Assembly: GCF_030128825.1 (NCBI RefSeq)
Contig: NZ_CP119127.1
Location: forward strand, 2,480,001-2,544,000
From: Sphingobium sp. WTD-1
GTDB lineage: Bacteria > Pseudomonadota > Alphaproteobacteria > Sphingomonadales > Sphingomonadaceae
Length of the DNA stretch: 64,000 nucleotides
Direction of reading: 5' to 3'
The notes beneath the pieces were generated by a model. The model did no database searches. It was not told where the DNA came from and saw only the letters and a program-made list of their open reading frames with translations. A program made the translations under genes and the position numbers. Below are positions 34,279 to 42,131 of this stretch, in pieces (the stretch's first letter is position 1; every line of letters begins with the position of its first letter).

Positions 34279-35253
34279 ATGTTTTCCAGACGCAATTTGA
34301 TCGGCGCGGCGGCGGCTAGTCTGCTGCTCTCCGCCTGCGGCACTGCCGGCAAGGGCCGTCCCAAGCTGCGGGTGTCGATCACTGGCAAAGGCGATGGTGA
34401 CACGCGGCTGCTGTTCAAGGCGGCGGGCATCCAGCCCAAGGGCTTCGACCTTGTCTACAGCGAGTTTCAGTCCGGCCATCTGGTGGTCGAGGCGCTCAAT
34501 GGCGGGTCGCTCGATTATGGCGGGATGAGCGAGATCCCGCCGATCTTCGCTGCCGCTTCGACCATCCAGAGCTTCCGCCAGATCGCGGTCGCCCATGGCG
34601 ACGTCAATAATCAGGTGGTGCTGGTTCCGAAGGGATCGAAGGCGCGCTCCATCGCCGACCTCAAGGGCAAGCGCGTCGGCTATGTCCGCGCTACTACCGC
34701 CCAATATTTCCTGATCCGGATGCTGGAGGAAGTCGGCCTGACCTGGGATGACATCATCCCGGTCGCGATGGGCGTGTCCGATGGTGCGGCGGCCTTCTCG
34801 CAAGGGGCGCTTGATGCCTGGGCGATCTATGGCTTTCCGATCCAGCGCGCGATCGCGACCGAGGGCGCGCGGATATTGCGCACGGCCGATGGCATCCTCT
34901 CGGGCAATTATCTCGTCTCCGTCCATGTCGATGCGTTGGCTGATCCCGACAAGGCGGCGATCATCCGCGAATATCTGGCGCTGGTGCAGCAGGGCTTCGG
35001 CTGGGCGGCGGCACATCAGGACGAGTGGGCCGGCATTGTCGCCCAGGATATCGGCGTGCCGCGCGACTATGTGCTCGACCAGTTCCGCCGCAAGAGCGCG
35101 ACCTATGAGCTGCGCCCGGTCACGCCCGAGGCGATCGGATCGCAACAGCAGGTCGCCAATGTCTTCTTCAAGGCCGGGCTGGTGCCCAAGCGGGTGGACG
35201 TCCGCCCGCTATGGGACGACCGCTTCAACGACGCCATTCCCAAGAGAGGCTGA
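34279..35253 (+). CDS. ssuA: SsuA-like substrate-binding lipoprotein for organosulfur ABC uptake
   Basis: A 324-residue periplasmic binding protein. The signal peptide MFSRRNLIGAAAASLLLSAC ends with Cys20 as lipidation site. The mature fold is of the SsuA/TauA/NMT1 type: PKGFDLVYSEFQSGHLVVEALNGGSLDYGG, IADLKGKRVGYVRATTAQYFLIRML and AFSQGALDAWAIYGFP. It should bind a sulfonate or related anion and deliver it to the SsuBC transporter encoded 4 kb downstream. It is followed after 4 bp by the SfnB-like monooxygenase. Confidence 0.9.
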   Translation: MFSRRNLIGAAAASLLLSACGTAGKGRPKLRVSITGKGDGDTRLLFKAAGIQPKGFDLVYSEFQSGHLVVEALNGGSLDYGGMSEIPPIFAAASTIQSFRQIAVAHGDVNNQVVLVPKGSKARSIADLKGKRVGYVRATTAQYFLIRMLEEVGLTWDDIIPVAMGVSDGAAAFSQGALDAWAIYGFPIQRAIATEGARILRTADGILSGNYLVSVHVDALADPDKAAIIREYLALVQQGFGWAAAHQDEWAGIVAQDIGVPRDYVLDQFRRKSATYELRPVTPEAIGSQQQVANVFFKAGLVPKRVDVRPLWDDRFNDAIPKRG

Positions 35254-35257
35254 TATC

Positions 35258-36433
35258 ATGGCGACCCAGGCAATTTCCGTGCAGTCGCAGGCGCCCGAAG
35301 GGCCGGTGCCCGCCGACCAGCTCGACCGACTGACCCGGTTGCTGGCCGCCAATGCGGAACAATATGACCGCAGCGCCGAATTTCCCCGCGCCAATTTCGA
35401 CATATTGGCGCAACAGGGCCTGATCGCGCTGACCGTGCCGCGCGCGCATGGCGGGCGGGGCGCGTCGGTTTCCGAAGCGCTGCGGGTGCTGGCGGCGGTG
35501 GCGAAGGGCGATCCCTCGACCGCGCTGATCCTGTTCATGACCTATCATTATCATGCCACGCCCAACCGGGCGCGCGGCTGGCCGGCGGACATCTATGAGC
35601 AATTGGCGCGCGATGCGGTGGCGGGCCGGGGGCTGATCGGCGGGCTGCGGGTCGAACCGGAACTGGGCACGCCGGTACGCGGCGGCCTGCCTGCCACGAT
35701 CGCGCGGCGCACGGCCCATGGCTGGGCGATCAGCGGCACGAAGATTTACTCGACCGGATCGACCGGGCTGGACTGGTATTCGGTCTGGGCCAAGACCGAC
35801 GAGGATGCTCCACGCGTCGGCAATTTCCTGGTTCGCGCCGGCAGTCCGGGGGTGGATATCGAACCGGCCTGGGATCATCTGGGCATGCGCGCCACCGTCA
35901 GCCATGCCGTCCATTTCACCGATACGCCGACGCCGACCGACCATGCGGTCGACATTCGCCGGCCGGAGGAGTGGGGCGCGCCCGATCCGGTCCAGACGCT
36001 GTGGAATGCGCTGTCCATCTCGGTCATCTATGACGGGGTGGCGCGCGCCGCGCGTGACTGGCTCCGGGCCTATCTCAACGATCGGGTGCCAAGCAACCTT
36101 GGCGCATCGCTCGCCACCCTGCCGCGCGTGCAGGAGAAGTTCGGCGAGATCGAGGCGCTGTTGCAGGTCAACCGCACGCTGGTGCGCGACGCCGCCGCAC
36201 GGATTGACGCGGGCGATCCGCCGCCGGCGGTCGAGGCCAATGCGATCAAATATGTCGCCACCGCCAACGCCATCCGCGCGGTCGAGATCGGGCTGGAACT
36301 GACCGGCAATCCTGGCATCAGCCGCCATAATCCGCTGGAACGCCATTATCGCGACGTGCTGTGCAGCCGCATCCATTCGCCGCAGACCGACACCATCCTG
36401 ATTGCCGCCGGTCGCGCGGCGCTGGGGAATTGA
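35258..36433 (+). CDS. SfnB/DszC-like flavin-dependent monooxygenase (acyl-CoA dehydrogenase fold)
   Basis: A 391-residue protein with the acyl-CoA dehydrogenase fold: N-terminal helices (FDILAQQGLIALTVPRAHGGRG), a middle beta domain (GWAISGTKIYSTGS and WDHLGMRATVSHAVHFTDT) and a C-terminal helical domain. The position where true dehydrogenases have the catalytic Glu is not conserved. Sulfur-region members of this fold (SfnB, DszC, IboL types) are FMNH2-dependent oxygenases acting on sulfur or nitrogen compounds. ATG 35258 is placed behind the SsuA-like stop. With SsuA upstream it would begin oxidation of an imported organosulfur substrate. Confidence 0.87.
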   Translation: MATQAISVQSQAPEGPVPADQLDRLTRLLAANAEQYDRSAEFPRANFDILAQQGLIALTVPRAHGGRGASVSEALRVLAAVAKGDPSTALILFMTYHYHATPNRARGWPADIYEQLARDAVAGRGLIGGLRVEPELGTPVRGGLPATIARRTAHGWAISGTKIYSTGSTGLDWYSVWAKTDEDAPRVGNFLVRAGSPGVDIEPAWDHLGMRATVSHAVHFTDTPTPTDHAVDIRRPEEWGAPDPVQTLWNALSISVIYDGVARAARDWLRAYLNDRVPSNLGASLATLPRVQEKFGEIEALLQVNRTLVRDAAARIDAGDPPPAVEANAIKYVATANAIRAVEIGLELTGNPGISRHNPLERHYRDVLCSRIHSPQTDTILIAAGRAALGN

Positions 36434-36437
36434 GTCC

Positions 36438-37382
36438 ATGTCCCTGATCATCGCCAGCCAGATGGAGCCGGATTTCAACCGGAGCCTCTCCCGCCACCCG
36501 TCCGCCCCCGTGCTGATCGATGTTGCCGAGGACGCGCCCTGGAGCGCCGCCGACGAGGCCGACATATTACTGATCCGCCCGTCGCCGGCCTGGCGCGCGC
36601 CGGAGGTGCGTCGTCCCGCGCCTTGGCCAGGGCGCCTCAAATGGGTCTACAGCGCTTCGGTCGGGGTCGATTTCTATCCCGACTGGCTGCTCGATGCGCC
36701 GCTCGTCACCTGTGGCCGGGGTGTCGCGTCGGAGGAGATCGCCGATTATGCGATCGCCGCCATCTATGCCCATGCCAAGAATCTGGATGCCGTCGCCGTC
36801 CGTTCGCGGGCACAATGGGGACCGGCACAGCTTGGCCGGGTGTCGGGAACGACCATCGGCATCATCGGCATGGGCGCGATCGGCGCGGCGGTCGCGCGGC
36901 GCGGCCTGGCGCTCGGCGCGCAGGTGATCGGTGTGCGGCGATCCGGCGCGCAGCCCAGCGTGCCGGGCGTGCAACTGGTCGGCGATGTCGGCACTTTGGT
37001 GGAGGAGGCGGATCATATCCTGCTCGCCGTGCCCGCCACTGCCCAGACCCGCCATCTGGTCGATGATGCGCTGCTGGCGCGGGTGCGGCCGGGCGCACAT
37101 CTGATCAACGTCGCGCGTGGATCGGTGGTCGATCAGGCGGCTCTGGTGCGGGCGCTGGATGATGGCCGGCTGGGTTTTGCGACGCTGGACGTTACCGATC
37201 CCGAACCGCTGCCTGAGGGCCATGTCCTCTACACCCATCCCAGGGTGCGGCTGACCCCGCATATTTCCAGCAATTACCAGCTGGTGCGCCATCGCCTGCT
37301 GGAAAAGATCCAGGACGATCTGACCCGCTTCGTCCGGGGCGAGGCGCCGTCCGACATCGTCGATCCGGCGCGCGGTTACTGA
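36438..37382 (+). CDS. D-isomer-specific 2-hydroxyacid dehydrogenase
   Basis: A 314-residue NAD(P)-dependent dehydrogenase. The Rossmann motif is IGIIGMGAIGAAVARRGLALG, and the catalytic Arg, Glu and His appear in LINVARGSVVD, DVTDPEPLPEGH and RLTPHISSNYQ. In this operon it could reduce or oxidise a 2-oxo or 2-hydroxy acid left after removal of sulfur (for example a sulfolactate- or mercaptolactate-derived acid), which is an inference from context. The start at 36438 is 4 bp after the SfnB-like stop. Confidence 0.92.
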   Translation: MSLIIASQMEPDFNRSLSRHPSAPVLIDVAEDAPWSAADEADILLIRPSPAWRAPEVRRPAPWPGRLKWVYSASVGVDFYPDWLLDAPLVTCGRGVASEEIADYAIAAIYAHAKNLDAVAVRSRAQWGPAQLGRVSGTTIGIIGMGAIGAAVARRGLALGAQVIGVRRSGAQPSVPGVQLVGDVGTLVEEADHILLAVPATAQTRHLVDDALLARVRPGAHLINVARGSVVDQAALVRALDDGRLGFATLDVTDPEPLPEGHVLYTHPRVRLTPHISSNYQLVRHRLLEKIQDDLTRFVRGEAPSDIVDPARGY

Positions 37383-37426
37383 GGTCTGGAAGACGGCCCT
37401 AAAAGAGCGATGACTTGCCCTTGAAT

Positions 37427-37496
37427 CGTCATTGCGAACGCAGCGAAGCAATCCATCCGAGGGATGTTGGATTGCTTCGCTGCGCTCGCAATGACG
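37427..37496. repeat. Long inverted repeat, dispersed-element type
   Basis: Two 29-bp arms (CGTCATTGCGAACGCAGCGA... at 37427-37455 and its complement at 37468-37496) match except one base, with a 12-base loop. Similar elements beginning CGTCATTGCGAGCG are dispersed in many bacterial genomes. It lies between convergent genes and may act as a bidirectional terminator. Confidence 0.8.
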
Positions 37497-37523
37497 CAGT
37501 GGATCAGTCTACATCATTCCGAT

Positions 37524-38360
37524 CTAAAGCCCGGTCACCGTTTCGCGCGCCAGTTCCGCCAGCCGATGCGCGGCGCGGTCCAGCTTGTCGCTGGTGCGCA
37601 GGATCGCGGCGACGCGGGGCAGGGTGGGCAGCCGCTCATGCTCCAGCACCGTCATGTCATCCTGGAACAAATGGGTGCGCGCGGTGACGCCCAGCCCTGC
37701 GGCCACTGCCGCGCGCAGCGTGGCGAGGTTGGGCGTCTCGACCGCGATCCGCCATTGCAGGCCATTATCCTCCAGCGCGCGGATCGCCGCCTCGCGGAAA
37801 CGGCACGGCTCCTCCAGCACCGCCAGCGGGATGGTGTCGCGCTCGACCAGTTCAGCCGTGCCATACCAGCTCATCGGCGCCACCGTGACCGCGCTGCCGT
37901 CATTGGGGGCGGCAAAGCCCAGCAATATGTCCAGTTCGCGCCGGTCGAGCAGCGCCTGCAATTCGGCCGTGCCCGCGACCCGCGCATAGATTTGCGCGTC
38001 CGGGTGCAACTCGGCAAAGCGGGAGAGCAGGCCCGAGAGCAGGCTGTCGGCGAAGTCCTGGACCATGCCGATCCGCGCCGGGCCGGCAAAGCGGCCGGCA
38101 CTGACCGCCGCCACCGCCTCGTCATGCAGGCTCAGCACCCGGCGCGCATAGTCGAGCAGCACCTCGCCCGCCGCGGTCAGGTGCAGGCGGCGGCCTTCAC
38201 GCAGGAACAGCGACTGCTGGACCAGCTCCTCCAGTCGCTTGATCTGCAGGCTGAGGGCGGACTGGGTCACGAACACCTGTTCCGACGCATTGAGCATCGA
38301 CCCGGTGTCGACGATCGCGACGAAGCTGCGCAGGAGATTGGTCGGCAGATTGACCGGCAC
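37524..38360 (-). CDS. LysR-family regulator, probably of the sulfonate operon
   Basis: A 278-residue LysR regulator. The HTH is LLRSFVAIVDTGSMLNASEQVFVTQSALSLQIKRLEELVQQSLFLR in the N-terminal 65 residues, and the effector domain starts RIGMVQDFADSLLSGLL. I prefer GTG 38360, six bases behind AAGGA; the longest reading would start at 38429 with no ribosome binding site. It is divergent from ssuC, and CCTATGA-N7-TCATAGG lies between them. A Cbl- or CysB-like role in sulfur control is an inference. Confidence 0.9.
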   Translation of the reverse strand: MPVNLPTNLLRSFVAIVDTGSMLNASEQVFVTQSALSLQIKRLEELVQQSLFLREGRRLHLTAAGEVLLDYARRVLSLHDEAVAAVSAGRFAGPARIGMVQDFADSLLSGLLSRFAELHPDAQIYARVAGTAELQALLDRRELDILLGFAAPNDGSAVTVAPMSWYGTAELVERDTIPLAVLEEPCRFREAAIRALEDNGLQWRIAVETPNLATLRAAVAAGLGVTARTHLFQDDMTVLEHERLPTLPRVAAILRTSDKLDRAAHRLAELARETVTGL

Positions 38361-38528
38361 GGCATATCCTTCTGATGATGAAAAGGGGGCCGATCCGATG
38401 CCGGGCACGGGCCTATGCTTATGATCCATGGCAATATATCAATCAAAATAGTAGAGTTTGTCCGGGGGCAGGAAAAGCTATCCCGCCCATCGCGCGCCGA
38501 AACGCCCGGAAACAGGGGGGAATGACGA

Positions 38529-38549
38529 CCTATGATTTTCCCTCATAGG
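38529..38549. promoter_or_regulatory. LysR-type operator between regulator and ssuC
   Basis: CCTATGA-TTTTCCC-TCATAGG is a perfect 7-bp inverted repeat with a T-N11-A core, the normal LysR site form. A second palindrome, CTCAATTGAATGAG, lies nearby at 38564-38577. Both lie in the 261-bp divergent region. Confidence 0.6.
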
Positions 38550-38621
38550 CCCGTCGGATAAAACTCAATTGAATGAGTAGAGAATTGATGTTGGATGAAG
38601 GCGACTTCACCAGCATGACGG

Positions 38622-39446
38622 ATGGACATGACCGCATTGGCAATAAGGGGCGAAGCGCCGCCGCAGCGCGCCAGACGCCGCTTCTCCCTCGCCCGCTTCG
38701 GCGGCCGATGGCTGTCACCTTTGCTGTTACTTTTGCTGTGGGAACTGGGCTCGCGCACGGGCCTTATCCCCGAACGCACGCTGGCCGCGCCCTCCGCCGT
38801 GATCGGCACGCTGATCCAGATGGTGCTGAGCGGCGAACTGCCCTCCAACCTGCTCGTCTCCTTCGCCCGCGTCGCGGTCGGCCTGCTGATCGGCGTCGGC
38901 CTCGGGCTGGGGCTGGGGCTGGCAGCGGGCTTGTCGCGCGGCGCGGAACTGGCGATCGACCCGCTGATGCAGATCAAGCGGACCATTCCCGCACTGGCGC
39001 TGACGCCGCTGTTCATCGTCTGGTTCGGCATTGGCGAGACGCCCAAGATCGCGCTGATCGCATTCGGCACCATCTTCCCGGTCTATCTCAACCTCTATGC
39101 CGGCATTCGCGGCGTCGATCCGCGCCTGCTCGATGCCGCCAAGAGCTTCGGCCTCAGCCGCTGGGAACAGGTCTGGCATGTCGTGCTGCCCGCGGCCTTG
39201 CCCTCGCTGCTGGTCGGGCTGCGCTATGCGCTCTCCATCTCGATCCTGGTGCTGGTGGTGGCGGAACAGATCAACGCCTCGGCCGGGCTTGGCTATCTCA
39301 TCAACAATGCCCGCGACTTCATGCGCACCGACATCATCGTCGTCTGCCTCATGGTCTACGCCATTCTCGGCCTCGGTGCCGACTGGCTGGTCCGGTCCCT
39401 CGAAGCCCGCGCCCTCGTCTGGCGCCCCAGCATAGTGGAGAATTGA
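38622..39446 (+). CDS. ssuC: Sulfonate ABC transporter permease
   Basis: A 274-residue inner membrane permease with about six helices. The cytoplasmic coupling motif is DAAKSFGLSRWEQVWHVVLPAALPSLLVGL, typical of the SsuC/TauC branch. ATG 38622 is the first possible start, since a stop codon lies just before it; ATG 38628 is an alternative. No strong ribosome binding site is seen. First gene of an eight- or nine-gene operon. Confidence 0.92.
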   Translation: MDMTALAIRGEAPPQRARRRFSLARFGGRWLSPLLLLLLWELGSRTGLIPERTLAAPSAVIGTLIQMVLSGELPSNLLVSFARVAVGLLIGVGLGLGLGLAAGLSRGAELAIDPLMQIKRTIPALALTPLFIVWFGIGETPKIALIAFGTIFPVYLNLYAGIRGVDPRLLDAAKSFGLSRWEQVWHVVLPAALPSLLVGLRYALSISILVLVVAEQINASAGLGYLINNARDFMRTDIIVVCLMVYAILGLGADWLVRSLEARALVWRPSIVEN

Positions 39447-39448
39447 TC

Positions 39449-40240
39449 ATGGACGCGCGCCTCGGCTTTTCCAGCATCGACAGCGCGGCCCACCAGCCGC
39501 ATCCCGAACCGGTCGTTCGCCTGCAGCACTTCACCCGCAGCTTTGGCGCCAACCGCATCATCGACGGGCTGGACCTGGAAATCGCGCCGGGCGAGTTCAT
39601 TGCTCTGCTGGGCCGGTCGGGATCGGGCAAGACCACCTTGCTGCGCACCCTCGCCGGGCTGGACGATGCCGGCGCGCAGGATGTCGAAGTCCCCGACAGC
39701 CGTGCCGTCGTGTTCCAGGATGCCCGACTGCTGCCGTGGAAGCCGGTCTGGAAGAATGTCGCGCTGGGCCTGAAAGGCGGCGCCATCCGCGACCGTGCGC
39801 AAGCCGCGCTGAAGGAGGTCGGCCTTGGCCATCGGCTCGATGCCTGGCCGCTCACCCTGTCCGGTGGCGAGGCGCAGCGCGCCGCGCTGGCCCGCGCACT
39901 GGTGCGCGAACCCCAATTGCTGCTGCTTGACGAGCCCTTTGCCGCGCTCGATGCGCTGACCCGCTATCGCATGCACGACCTCGTCCTCTCGCTCTGGCGG
40001 ACACACAAGCCTGCCGTGCTGATCGTCACCCATGATGTCGAGGAAGCGATTGCACTGGCCGACCGGGTGCTGGTGCTCGACAAGGGGCGGATCGTCGCGG
40101 AGGAGCGCATTCACGCCCTGCGCGGCGAGCGGGCGGGGCTCGCCGGCCGGCTGCGCGAACAGCTTCTGTCCCATCTGGGCGGTGACCATCATGGTGAGGG
40201 TGTGGTGCCGTTCGCCCGCCAGGCGGAGGCGGTGGAATGA
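39449..40240 (+). CDS. ssuB: Sulfonate ABC transporter ATPase
   Basis: A 263-residue ATP-binding subunit. Walker A is GRSGSGKTT (about 55-63), the Q loop FQDARLLPW (89-97), the signature LSGGE (137-141) and Walker B LLLLDEPFAALD (157-168). The start is 2 bp after the ssuC stop, and the stop overlaps the thiol dioxygenase ATG by four bases. It powers uptake with SsuC and one or both SsuA-type proteins. Confidence 0.94.
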   Translation: MDARLGFSSIDSAAHQPHPEPVVRLQHFTRSFGANRIIDGLDLEIAPGEFIALLGRSGSGKTTLLRTLAGLDDAGAQDVEVPDSRAVVFQDARLLPWKPVWKNVALGLKGGAIRDRAQAALKEVGLGHRLDAWPLTLSGGEAQRAALARALVREPQLLLLDEPFAALDALTRYRMHDLVLSLWRTHKPAVLIVTHDVEEAIALADRVLVLDKGRIVAEERIHALRGERAGLAGRLREQLLSHLGGDHHGEGVVPFARQAEAVE

Positions 40241-40851
40241 ACGCCGTCACCACCATTGAGCGGCCGGTCGACACCAGCCGGCTGCGCGGTTTCGTCACGG
40301 CATTGGCTGACCTGATTGCCTGCACCCGCGACGAACAGGCGCTGCTGGAAAGCGGCCGCACCCTGCTCGCCCGGCTGATTGCTCGCGACGACTGGCTGCC
40401 GCCCGAATATGCCCGGCCCGATCCCGATCGCTATCAGCAATATCTGCTTCACTGCGACAGTCGCGAGCGGTTCAGCATCGTCAGCTTCGTCTGGGGGCCG
40501 GGTCAGTCGACGCCGATCCACGACCATGGTGTCTGGGGGCTGGTCGGCGTGCTGCGCGGCAGCGAGCAGGTCGAGCGTTTTAGTCGATTGCCCGGCGGCG
40601 GACTGGTCGCGCAGGGCACGGATATATTGCGCGAGGGCGAGGTCGATGCCGTCTCGCCCCGGATCGGCGACATCCACCGCGTTTCCAACGGCCGGGCCGA
40701 CGCCCCGTCGGTCAGCATCCATGTCTATGGCGGCAATATCGGCGCGGTCGAGCGCGCGACCTTCACGCCCGACGGCACGCCCAAAAGCTTCATTTCCGGA
40801 TACGCCAACCGCGTCATCCCCAACCTCTGGGACAGATCGAGAAACGCATGA
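40237..40851 (+). CDS. Thiol dioxygenase (cysteine / 3-mercaptopropionate dioxygenase family)
   Basis: A 204-residue cupin enzyme that oxidises a thiol to a sulfinate with O2. The iron ligands are His95 and His97 in TPIHDHGVWG and His147 in GDIHRVSNG, with Tyr164 in IHVYGGN, the same spacing pattern as cysteine dioxygenase. Where mammalian cysteine dioxygenase has Arg60 to bind the substrate carboxylate, this protein has YQQYLLH (66-72), which matches the Gln-type enzymes acting on 3-mercaptopropionate and related thiols. Overlapping ATGA at both ends ties it tightly to ssuB and the rhodanese. Substrate assignment is tentative. Confidence 0.88.
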   Translation: MNAVTTIERPVDTSRLRGFVTALADLIACTRDEQALLESGRTLLARLIARDDWLPPEYARPDPDRYQQYLLHCDSRERFSIVSFVWGPGQSTPIHDHGVWGLVGVLRGSEQVERFSRLPGGGLVAQGTDILREGEVDAVSPRIGDIHRVSNGRADAPSVSIHVYGGNIGAVERATFTPDGTPKSFISGYANRVIPNLWDRSRNA

Positions 40852-42110
40852 CCATCGACATATTGGACCGTACTGAGGTCGCCACTCCGGCCGATATCCG
40901 CACCGCGCTGATCGCCCGCGACGAGATCGCCCTGATCGACGTGCGCGAGGAGCATGAGTTTGCGCAGGGTCATCCGCTCTTCGCCGCCCAGATCCCGCTG
41001 CGCCGCATCGATGAGGAAGCGCGCTGGCGCATCCCCCGGCTCGACACTCCGATCATCGTCTATGATGCGGGCGAGGGGCTGGCGCGTCGCGCCGCCGTGC
41101 GGCTGCAGGGGCTTGGTTACACCGATGTGCGCGAACTGGAGGGCGGGCTCAGCGCCTGGCGCGACGCCGGCTATGAATTGTTCGAGGATGTGAACAGTTA
41201 CTCCAAGGCGTTCGGCGAACTGGTCGAGCATCGCCGCCATACGCCCAGCCTGGCGGCGGAGGATGTGCAGGCGCTGATCGACGAAAAGGCCGACATCGCG
41301 ATCCTCGATGCGCGTCGTTATGACGAATATCATACGATGAGCATCCCGACCGGGACCAGCGTGCCGGGCGCCGAATTGGTGCTGCGCGCTGGCACGATCG
41401 CGCCCGATCCCGACACGACCATCATCGTCAATTGCGCCGGCCGTACCCGGTCGATCATCGGCACCCAGTCGCTGGTCAATGCCGGCCTGCCGAACAAGGT
41501 CTATGCGCTGCGCAACGGCACGATCGGCTGGACGCTGGCCGGGCAGGGACTTGAAACCGGCCAGGTTCGCGCCGCGCCGGAGGTTGATGGCAAGGCTATC
41601 GAGGCGGCCCGTGCCCATGCCCGCGACGTCGCCTATCGCGCCGGGGTCAAGTGGATCGGCTGGGACGATCTGGAGCATCTGAAGGCCGATACCGCCCGCA
41701 CCCTCTATCTCTATGATGTGCGCCAGCCGCGCGAATATGAGGCGGGGCATCTGCCCGGCTTCCGCAATGCGCAGGGCGGCCAGCTGGTGCAGGAAACCGA
41801 CCATAATGCCCCGGTGCGCGGCGCCCGCATCGTTGTCACCGACGATCTTGGCCCGCGTGCCGACATGAGCGCCTCCTGGCTCGCCCAGCTGGGCTGGGAA
41901 GTCTATGTCCTGTCGGTCGACTGGTCGGCGGTGGTGCTGGAACGCGGCAGCGACGGCGCGCCAGCCCCGCGCGGACCCGAGGGCCGCTACAAGCGCCCCT
42001 ATGAGGGCACCGACAACAAGGCCGAGAAGATGCAGGCCTATCTCGACTGGGAATATGGCCTTGTCGCCCAGCTCGAAAAAGACGGCACCCACGGCTTCTA
42101 CGTCATCTGA
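40848..42110 (+). CDS. Three-domain rhodanese-like sulfurtransferase
   Basis: A 420-residue protein with three rhodanese-like domains (about 10-112, 132-235 and 272-360). Only the middle one has a catalytic Cys (Cys196 in VNCAGRTRS); the equivalent loops read VYDAGEGLA in the first and VVTDDLGPRA in the third. The C-terminal 50 residues (YKRPYEGTDNKAEKMQAYLDWEYGL) form a conserved tail. Such proteins transfer sulfane sulfur to cyanide, thiols or sulfite. Located directly behind the thiol dioxygenase, it probably handles the persulfide or thiosulfate released during organosulfur breakdown. Confidence 0.9.
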   Translation: MTIDILDRTEVATPADIRTALIARDEIALIDVREEHEFAQGHPLFAAQIPLRRIDEEARWRIPRLDTPIIVYDAGEGLARRAAVRLQGLGYTDVRELEGGLSAWRDAGYELFEDVNSYSKAFGELVEHRRHTPSLAAEDVQALIDEKADIAILDARRYDEYHTMSIPTGTSVPGAELVLRAGTIAPDPDTTIIVNCAGRTRSIIGTQSLVNAGLPNKVYALRNGTIGWTLAGQGLETGQVRAAPEVDGKAIEAARAHARDVAYRAGVKWIGWDDLEHLKADTARTLYLYDVRQPREYEAGHLPGFRNAQGGQLVQETDHNAPVRGARIVVTDDLGPRADMSASWLAQLGWEVYVLSVDWSAVVLERGSDGAPAPRGPEGRYKRPYEGTDNKAEKMQAYLDWEYGLVAQLEKDGTHGFYVI

Positions 42111-42131
42111 ACTTCGGGAAGGAATGACCCC

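Noticed and set aside
38573..39448. Long upstream extension of ssuB through ssuC in another frame
   Set aside because: The ssuC frame encodes a proper permease; the ABC ATPase begins at ATG 39449.
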